A DNA stretch of 64,000 nucleotides from Aaosphaeria pasadenensis. Lineage: Eukaryota; Ascomycota; Dothideomycetes; Pleosporales. Positions 56,260-64,000 of this stretch are shown in pieces (position 1 is the first letter of the stretch; each line of letters starts with the position of its first letter). The notes below the pieces were generated by a model that was given only the letters and a program-made list of their open reading frames with translations, did no database searches and had not been told where the DNA came from. The translations under genes and the position numbers were made by a program. Location of the stretch: the NCBI GenBank assembly GCA_022813625.1, contig JAKLMB010000004.1:496001-560000 (forward strand), read 5' to 3'.

Positions 56260-59065
56260 CCGATTGACACACTTGACAAACCAGACCAGACCAAACCAGA
56301 ACCTGCGTGCATGCCAATGACATGTTCACCGGCCGGTGGTTATTGAGTTTTGCTTGTTTTTTCTTTTCTTTTTCATTTCCATTGTTCTTCTCCTAGGCGT
56401 CGGTTACAGACGCTGGAAGGATGTATTGAGTACCTAGGCACTAGTGGACGAATGCAGACAGGATTGGAGCAGTTGGAGTGGGAGCCTGGGAGGGGACTTT
56501 GGAGCAATTGGAGACGGTTAGATCGACTTATCTACTTGTAGATTCAGGTAGACGAGATGCAATAGTATGCTATTCTCAAAATGTCCAACGAAATGCATAG
56601 GCTGCTTTGGCGTCCTCCATTGGCAAGACTTGTCGTTATCGCTATGCTGGGAGCGTGGGGAATGCTAGAACTATATTATATCTTCTTATCGTGCCTATAC
56701 CTGGATGGCTGATGATTGTATCGCATCGACATGTACTTTTGCAAATACAAGTACTTCCATACCACATACACACATAGTTACATACATAATACAGAATACC
56801 GTTTAATGGAACTCGCCGTCTTGCACCTCGTAGGTTGGGAACCCAAAAGTGGAGGATGAATGGACGGCACGTGCAATATTTTTTTTCCGGCTGGAAAGCT
56901 TTTCCGCATTCTGCATGGCCGATGACGCTAGACAGCTTAAGCGAGAGATTAGCTCCAATCTAGCGTCATTATACCCTGCTCCTCAAGGATACCCCCTGAC
57001 GTTGTTTTCCAACTTTCTCATGCATCTCCGGCATCTCCATGGCTTCTTCCTCTCCACGAGTACCGTCTACACACTCCCAAACAGTAGCAACAACAAGAAC
57101 AACAATATCATCATCGCAATCGCTATCATTATCGATAGAGACAAACGTCGCTTTGAAGTTGTTTCTCCTCTCATCATTATCAGATCGTCCATTCCAATCA
57201 GCTAGGCTAGTCCTACTATGCGCGTCTATCCCGTTTACTGTGTATTTCAACTCACTGCTTAACCTTTTCAGTACCTACAAAGTACACAGTACACAGTACA
57301 AGCACTCCCTACGAATACAAAGATTCCCCGCTTTCCCAACAGTTAATCACATCATCTATCATACATCATCAATCAATTCTGTATCTAATCATCTTTCTCC
57401 TCTCACGCCTCAATCTGCTGCAGGGTACGTTCTCAATCCACCAACCGCTCAGCCCACTCGATTATTGGCTGGGAGCCTGTCAGATCGGCTGGCGCATACC
57501 CTCACAGAAGAGGTAACCCGGCCCAACTGGCTTGCATTCGTTCATTCAAATTTCATGCACATGCAAACACACGCAGACAGACATTGTCAGACACATGCAC
57601 ATTCATCCTTGTTCTTTTTTTTTTTTTGACTTTCGGTTCGGCATCGTCCAAACGCCCGTCGGTCTTTGCTCGCTCACCCACTATCTCGGCTCGGGAAGGT
57701 CCAACGATGCGATGCAATACGAGACGATACAAAACCCAAGTTATCTACGATAGTATTAGTACAGTACATATCAGAGACTACGAGTAGAGCGAGCACAGGT
57801 AAAGGAAAGGATACGAGTACGACATGAGCCTCCATCGATAGGGATGGTCGGATCATGCACCCATGCAATCGCCTCACCATGATCCCCCTCGTCAGGCTCG
57901 TCTTCTTCCTCTTCTTCCTATCGAGTCTCCAATCTCCACCCGTGCATGCAGGCCATGCTCTTTGTTGCCCAAATCGGGAATCCGGCTTGGTTTCTCAAAC
58001 AACACCATCCTCTATCCAACTCATCATTGCAGCAGTAGCAGTCCCATCACCACCATACAGCACGCAACAGCACAGAGCAGAATATGCAAGCCTCCACCGT
58101 CCAGCGGCCAGCCTCGCTTCTGCTTGCGAATCCATCAAATCTCTCTGTCCTCGTGATCGTTCCTCTGACTCCCCCCTCCCTGCTTCGTGTCAATCCACCT
58201 CACCATGTTCCGAAATAAAAACATAGCACAACCACGTGTTGCCGGGCCGATTTCTCCTCTCATGCGCCTAGCATTTGGAACGGAACTCGTTCGACCCCAA
58301 CTGTCAACGACGTCTATTGTATACTCTGATTCTGACCTTCATCACAGATTGTACAGAATAGTCCACTGTCATACTTATTCCTGGAAGAACCATGTGCTAT
58401 CTTTCATGTACCGTACGTAGATGCTTTACATCGGCTAAGGATCCAAGGTATACAGACCGTGGCTAAAACCACTTCACCAATCGAGTATACTATATTAATA
58501 TGAAACAACACCTTTTCACCGAGCCTCTCTCGTAGGGTGATATCAGACTCACAAGAACTTAAAAAGATTGAATTGAATGATTATTCTCTCTAGCTCTAAG
58601 ACAATTCCATCGTATACCGGCATGTCATCGTGCAATCGTTTTGCTTGTATGGTGATGGTAATAATCATTGAGCAGTCATGCCTCCATCGCGACTTCCTCT
58701 AAGAGCTTCCCGACTGCACTCACTTACTGGTACCCTTCAACCTCAACACCACGATGCACCTTTCACTCTACAACCTTCGACCGACAGCATCCAAAATTTT
58801 TGGAAATATCGAGCATTCAAATAGTCTCACATGACTTTTCTCCCTGTTACTGTCAGATACTACTGCAGCATTCGCATTCATCAATCAGTTAATATATGAT
58901 TGCTTCCTTTCCAATCACAATCTCCTCACTGCCACCTTTCGGATTGTCTTTCTCCACTACATCATCCAAACAGCGCCATCGCCCAAAAGAGTTCGCAGTG
59001 CTCCTCCTGTCATTCTCCGCTTTGCGTGTCTCTCTGAGAAACATCGAAGCGTCCTTGGAGGAGGC

Positions 59066-61672
59066 ATGATCGGCAACAGTCTGGCTGACTTTAGAACACT
59101 CTCGGTCAATGCTCAGCCCTGGGCCAGAACCCGTCCGCTGTCAGATATACGGGAGCTCACAGAGCCAAGCCTGATCGATTCGATCCCTCCCAAAATCCTT
59201 TCCGATTCCTCCGTCGCCCGATCTTCTTCCTTGACCAGGAGACCATCGGTGACATCTAGGCATCGCCCGAGTACGGACGTCCAACTTCCCGAAAATGGGG
59301 ATCCCGGCAGGAAGAATGGCTGTGATGCTCATCGGCATGGTGCCCGATCAGTCAACCGGCGGCAAGCCTCCAGAACACCATCGCCGCCAAGTCCAGCAGA
59401 CAATAGCCTTGAAAGTATATACAGTATACCACCGAGCAGTGTACCGCCTCGCTCGTCCTCAAGAACTCGGGCGAGAAGTTCCTCTCGCCCTAGATTGCCA
59501 CCTCCTCCAATGCCGCCCTTGCCCGTCACCCAACGAGCACCAGTGCCACCTTCGATAAGCACAGTGAATCCTACAATACCTATCCCTCAACCTCCTAATC
59601 AAGCAACTAGTAATACCAAACCGCAACTCCGACCATCTTACTCACCATTACGCCAGATTGCAGCTCGGCTCGATGCTGGCTCTCAAGATACCCATAAGCG
59701 CCTACCATCGAAAACGTTCATTAGAGAGCCCCTTTCGAATGAGCTACTAGACTTCCCATCTCATAAACATCCTAGAATCACCCTTGGAGTGGACCTCGCT
59801 GCTGGAATCTTCGTCGGCGGTGGATCTGTTGAAGGAACTGTTCAAATCGTCGTTGACGATGCCGAACGCATACGGCACAGGAGAACCTTAGACATCGCTA
59901 GGATATCCATTGATCTACTTGGATTGGAAGAAATGTGTGGAAACAGACGATCGGTATTTCTCAATCTAGCAAACGAATTGATCGATGACGCAAACCCTCC
60001 GCCACAGAGCATGGTCGATAGCCAGGAGCAGATCGACAGAAATGATCCTTTTTGGCACCTCAAACCCTCTATAACTAATCTGCCATTCATAATGAGTTTG
60101 CCTCTGAATGTTGGACCCCCGCCATTCCAGTCGAAGAACGCTCGCATTCGATATTCACTCTGTGTATCTTTACTCATCAGAGACCAAGGCAAGCAGTGGA
60201 TCGTAAGGACATCGGAGGATATTACTATCCTGTCGGTTTATGATCGTGCGTGTCCATTTTCGATGCTCTTCTTGATCTGACTGACATTCGATGGCAGCGG
60301 AGAAAGCGCTCGTGTCTCTTCCCAGTCCCCTAACAGCATCGGATGAATGGGTCAAGCCTCGCGATTCTGGGATCGAATCTGTTAGGGTGACGACAGGGCT
60401 TCATCGTCAAGTCTGGGTCAGCGGAACTGATATCTACGCCGACGTGAGAATTATCAACAATAGCCGGAAAACTGTCAAAAGGATCGAGTTGCAGCTTGAA
60501 AGGGACATTCTCTGCTACAAACACGTCTGTTGTTTGCAGAGCTGTCCTGCCTTATCGAAGAGTGCTAATTTATTCCTAGGCTGCCGCTTACACACTGGAG
60601 AAATCTGCTGGTCAAGCCCGAATCTTTGACAGTAACGAACGATCTATCTTGAGTAGGTCGATTACCAAGCAAGGAACTGCTGGTTGGCATGGTGTTTCCG
60701 CACATACGGCACAGACAAGAACATGCGATTTGGAAGTGCCTCGTGGCCATGCTACGGTCAAATGCGGTAAGAAATCAAATTTCCCTTTGCCATCGATGTC
60801 ACTGAGCAAGGTAGGAAAATACTTTGAAGTCCGGTATTTTCTGAACGTCATTATAAGCACCTTCCACACGTACGTACTATTCATGGCCATTGTTGAGCGA
60901 TTATTGACATATTTCTAGAAAGCTCGTTGCAGTACAGCTTCCAATTGTCTTGATCCACATGGTTTGCCATCTTGCACGAGTCTTGACAATTCTTCTTACA
61001 GCTGTGTAGAACTCTCTTGACGTGGTCCCGAACTCAGTTGCACAGGTAGCTGCTGCGATAGAGGAAAAGCGAACAGCGAACAGTTACCCCCGTGCACACT
61101 CGCCCCCACGGCTAGGTCGCCGCCCCTCTCAGTCTGTTCAAGGCCGTGCCTTTGCAGCTCCTCGAATGCAATCCCTCGATCGCATGCGTGCTGAAGCCGA
61201 TGACTTGGAGCAGCTTGGCCACATCCTAGACCAGTCCCCTCGCAAATACCCTCCTCGGCGTGTGAACCCAGACTACACTTATCATACCCCTCCCAGCAAC
61301 CGCAAAGGGAGGATCGTTGGCGGTAAGGATATGGCAGATCTTCGGCAACAGCTTCGAAACGTAAGATCAAGTGAAAGTCTTGCGTCGAAGGCCCCGGCCA
61401 GTATCTACAGAGGAGGCTCGATGAATTCTCGACGAGCTGGTGGTTCTGCGCTTGGCTTTCGAGATGCAGAAGTTAAGGAAGACTACGACCTGACTGGATT
61501 TGAAGCTCCTTCCGAGGCTCCCTTCAAGCAGCGATTGGAGCAGAGTCGAGAAAGACAGTATCGCTTCGGGAAGAAGAAGAGCGTGGAGCGATGGAAGGGT
61601 GTCGGCGTCGGCTGGCTTCGAGGTAACGGAGGTGGCGGGAAAGATGAGCGAGAGCGGTATGGGTGGGTGTGA
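59066..61672 (+). CDS. Arrestin-fold protein (784 aa, six exons)
   Basis: Exons are 59066-60245, 60298-60524, 60580-60766, 60815-60869, 60919-60961 and 61010-61672; introns are 45-55 bp. The N-terminal 230 residues are disordered (Ser/Pro/Arg, a P-P-P-P-M-P-P-L-P run). The arrestin N sandwich begins near residue 235 (H-P-R-I-T-L-G-V-D-L, G-G-G-S-V-E-G-T-V-Q-I-V-V, A-R-I-S-I-D-L-L-G-L-E-E). The C sandwich covers V-W-V-S-G-T-D-I-Y-A-D-V-R-I-I-N-N-S, C-D-L-E-V-P-R-G-H-A-T-V-K-C-G joined to K-Y-F-E-V-R-Y-F-L-N-V-I-I, and L-V-A-V-Q-L-P-I-V-L-I-H-M joined to N-S-L-D-V-V. Alpha-arrestins often bridge Rsp5-type ligases to membrane cargo; I see no clear P-P-x-Y motif, so that role is uncertain. A basic tail follows. 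Two donors (GTCTGT, GTTTGC) are weak, but both junctions match the family. Confidence 0.88.
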
Positions 61673-62570
61673 CAAGCAATGACCCAGGGTCTGAGTTTCT
61701 TTTTTCGTTTTTGCACCACTTCTTTTGGAGAATACCCCAGGGACGCCGTGATATTCTTTCGAGAACCTAGCCTACATATAAACATCTATTCCTTCTTGTC
61801 ATCGATGCTGTCCAATCTATATCAAAGGGCTGATGAAGGGGTCTGCCATTCAAGGATGGTTTCATGAATTGATGGATTTCTATTTCTTGACGTATGTTTG
61901 ATTTGAATATTCGAAATTTCGGTGCATGAGCCAGCCATATATAAGTACAAGCCCTATGTGAAGGCATCACATCGAGTATGCCACCCACCCACCTACTACA
62001 CCTTTATTCCTAAAAGAAAAGGCAACAAAACAGCCAACCAATGGAAAAGTAAGGAAGGATAATGGAAGACATAGGGAAGAGAAGACTGCGTGAAGATGGA
62101 ACAATCGGAGAGAACGAATCACGAAAGTAAAGAGAAAGGGAATGTAGCGGATAGGAAAGGTGAATAGGGGAAAGCAGGGTATCGTATCTAATCATCAGCA
62201 CAACCGCCACCATGAGGCGGGCCGGAAAGGAAAAACCCGCTGGAGGGCATGCCAACCCCCTTTCAAGATACATTACCGTTTACTTCTTCTTTTGCGTTTT
62301 CAGGTTGCTGTTAATGATTGATTGATTGATTTCGTGTTTCATTGTTTTTCTTTGGTTTTTTTGGGGGTTGACTCCCTCTAGGGGGTTGATTGGGAAGGTG
62401 TGTAGGTGGGACATGATGTTGATGTTGATGTGTAGTGGTGAGTCGGTGTTCGTGATTGTGAGGATAGGTGGAATGTGAACGGAATGATGGTGATAAAGGA
62501 AAGACGTAGAAACCGCACCCCGCGAAGGGAATATTCTTACAAGAATGTGAGACGTATTCAGGCGTATTCT
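61673..62570. other. Intergenic between convergent genes, no gene seen
   Basis: About 0.9 kb of 3' flanks. Includes a (GATT)n tract at 62315-62332 and a G/T-rich stretch at 62340-62420. No coding signal. Confidence 0.5.
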
Positions 62571-64000
62571 TTACTTCTCGTCGTCATCATCATCGTCCTT
62601 CTTCCCCTCCACAGTCTCGACCTCGACCTCCCTCTCGATGTTCCCCTTGCGATCGCGCGTCGTGAACTTATACTTCCCGCCGTCCCATAGGTCCTTGAAC
62701 GTAAGCTCCTTGGTGCGACCCAAGCTCTCGATGTCGCCGATGCGGTCGAGCGTGGCCTCGAGGAAGTCCTCGAACCCGTCCGCGGAGCAGATCTCGTTGA
62801 ACGCGCGCTGCATGGGCACTGAGTCCGCCCGCACCATGGCGTGCGAGTCGATGGCGAAGATGGACAGGTCGTGGTGCTGGCGGATGAAATCGGCGCGCGT
62901 CATGATGTAGCGAGCCTCGTGGAGAGGGAATTCGGGGAGAATGTGGCCGCGCTGTGGATCGTAGGTGGATTCCATCTGCGTGTATTTTTTGTGTAGGGCT
63001 AGGGCGAGGACCATGGCTGTGGACTTTAATGGGGGATCCCGTTAGTTTCAATGATTGAGGGGAAAGAGAATATGTCAAAACTTACTGCGTACTTCTGCTG
63101 GTCCATGACGTCGTCGTCCATCTCCTTGCCGAGGATGCCGCAGTTGTTGAGGAACCAGGTCTTCTCCATGTGGCAGATGTGGTCGCACATGTTGATCATG
63201 TCCTGCGCCTTGGCGACGCGGTTCAAGAAGGTGAGACGGCCTCCTATCTTGTCGTACACCTCCTCGAGCACCTTGAACTCGGTCTGCTCGCGGAAGTACT
63301 TCATGCGGTAGTTTCGCAGCGCCTGGATTGCGCGGTCCTTGGGCAGATCCTTGACCTGTGTGACCTCCATCCTGGTCGCGTGCTGCTTGAGCCGCTCGTA
63401 CACCCAGTACTTGTCCGAGTTGATGATGACGGTCGCGAGGTTGGACGCTGCCCACTGCTCTGCCCGCTGCTGGATCAGCTCGATCAAATCCCGGCCGTCC
63501 TCGTCGTCGCGGAGGAGATGCGCCTGGTTGATGATGAGGATCAGAGGCTTTCCGCCTCTTTCCCGGCGCCTTAGGGCAACCTTTTCGAGCTTGTTGAACG
63601 CACGCTCGATGTCGAGGAGCGCGGATGCGTCACGTGGTCCCCGAATGGAGAAGAGTGCACCGATGTTGTCCTCGTGGAATTCAAAGTCCAGGCACCGGCC
63701 GAGTCTAATGCGGAAGAGCTCTAGGTCGGCGTGGGCTTCGACCATGGAGACGCCCTCGCCATCGATTTTGGACATGGCATCGATTAGCATCGAGCTCTTG
63801 CCCGTCCCCTTCTCGCCAATGAGCAGGTGGTAGCGTCCCTTGTCGTGTCCGCTGACGATCTTATCGATTCTGGCCTGTTCCTCGCGGGGGATCCACCGGT
63901 CGTACTCAGCTTCGTCATTTAGTCCTGGAATGTCTCCTTTCGCCCCAGCGTGGTCACGATGTGGGATTCCCTTCCCGGTCGCGGCGAGCTCCAGCACGGG
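62571..64000 (-). CDS. P-loop ATPase with C-terminal winged-helix-like region (5' end outside window)
   Basis: Exons are 64000-63086 (open at the window edge) and 63023-62571; the intron is 62 bp with a GTAAGT donor, a CTAAC branch and an AAG acceptor, joining Q-Q-K-Y-A to S-T-A-M-V-L. At least 456 residues are present. The P-loop is L-L-I-G-E-K-G-T-G-K-S-S-M-L. The strand at the Walker B position reads P-L-I-L-I-I-N-Q-A-H-L-L, with Asn-Gln where Asp-Glu is usual. Downstream helical parts include W-V-Y-E-R-L-K-Q-H-A and G-G-R-L-T-F-L-N-R-V-A-K-A, a STAND/AAA-like arrangement. I recall fungal homologues annotated as 'AAA protein C-terminal winged helix domain-containing'. The C terminus is acidic (poly-Asp, then E-K). 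Targeting cannot be judged because the N terminus is missing. Function unknown. Confidence 0.85.

Larger units (their letters stand above)
54225..59065. other. 4.8-kb divergent intergenic region, no gene seen
   Basis: Upstream DNA of kapC (left) and the arrestin-like gene (right). 53700-55320 is purine-rich on the plus strand, so pyrimidine-rich for kapC. It includes a telomere-like tract at 55020-55090, a (TTC)8 tract at 55456-55479 and (GATT)8 at 56226-56257. 57040-58230 is C/A/T-rich. Frames such as 57039-57629 (196 codons) are low-complexity with no domain. Confidence 0.5.

Noticed and set aside
57039..57629. 196-codon plus-strand frame
   Set aside because: Ser/Thr/Leu low complexity ending in a poly-Phe run encoded by poly-T; no ATG-proximal or domain support.
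1..64000. CRISPR arrays, bacterial operons, riboswitches and Shine-Dalgarno sites
   Set aside because: This is intron-bearing fungal nuclear DNA; the repeats seen are microsatellites without spacers.
1..64000. tRNA or rRNA genes
   Set aside because: I looked for B-box-like GGTTCRA segments with a pairing T arm in the intergenic regions and found none that folds; a covariance-model scan would settle it.
1..64000. Secondary-metabolite or virulence gene cluster
   Set aside because: No polyketide synthase, peptide synthetase, terpene synthase or clustered transporter and tailoring genes are present; the beta-glucosidase stands alone.

Overview
This is eukaryotic DNA from a filamentous ascomycete (Pezizomycotina). 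Genes are broken by short introns of mostly 45-135 bp with GTAAGT/GTATGT-type donors, CTAAC/CTGAC branch sites and CAG/TAG acceptors. The gene content is typical of such fungi: a kapC-type AP-1-like bZIP factor, an FHA plus forkhead factor, a secreted GH3 beta-glucosidase, an Stm1-type ribosome-preservation protein and a 15-kDa complex I subunit. I cannot fix the class or genus from the sequence alone. No prokaryotic, viral or transposon coding sequence was recognised.

Layout. 1-1409 is the 3' part of a basic, Ser-rich conserved fungal protein. 2.4-2.9 kb holds a small Gly-rich protein. 4.0-6.0 kb holds TAF11 and a small ankyrin protein, divergently transcribed from a 470-bp spacer. 6.2-7.8 kb is ribosomal protein L4 with a 5'-UTR intron. 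A 4.5-kb gene-free stretch leads to an intronless 1181-residue MAPK-phosphatase-like protein (12.3-15.8 kb). A J-domain protein (18.7-20.5 kb) follows on the other strand, then almost 7 kb without a recognisable gene. A metallophosphoesterase (27.3-28.6 kb), an NDUFS5-like complex I subunit in three small exons (30.9-31.7 kb), the forkhead factor (34.0-36.7 kb), the beta-glucosidase (39.4-42.5 kb), an RBR-type E3 ubiquitin ligase (46.4-48.4 kb), Stm1 (49.8-51.2 kb), KapC (52.3-54.2 kb), an arrestin-fold protein (59.1-61.7 kb) and the 3' part of a P-loop ATPase (62.6 kb to the right edge) complete the window.

The genes do not form a pathway or a secondary-metabolite cluster. They are housekeeping genes (L4, TAF11, Stm1, complex I) mixed with signalling and regulatory genes (phosphatase, forkhead, bZIP, RBR ligase, arrestin). 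About half the window is non-coding. The regulatory genes tend to have very long upstream regions rich in pyrimidine or CA tracts on the sense strand.

I did not find a new multi-gene system. The observations most worth checking are: a seven-copy S-P-x4-F motif array in the phosphatase; a GC-AG intron with a competing GT donor in kapC; upstream ORFs on the phosphatase and kapC transcripts; an unusual Asn-Gln in the Walker B position of the terminal ATPase; micro-exons in the Stm1 gene; and the intergenic nonamer TACGGAGTA occurring about ten times more often than chance. Splice sites were placed by eye from reading frame, consensus and family sequence, without transcript data.
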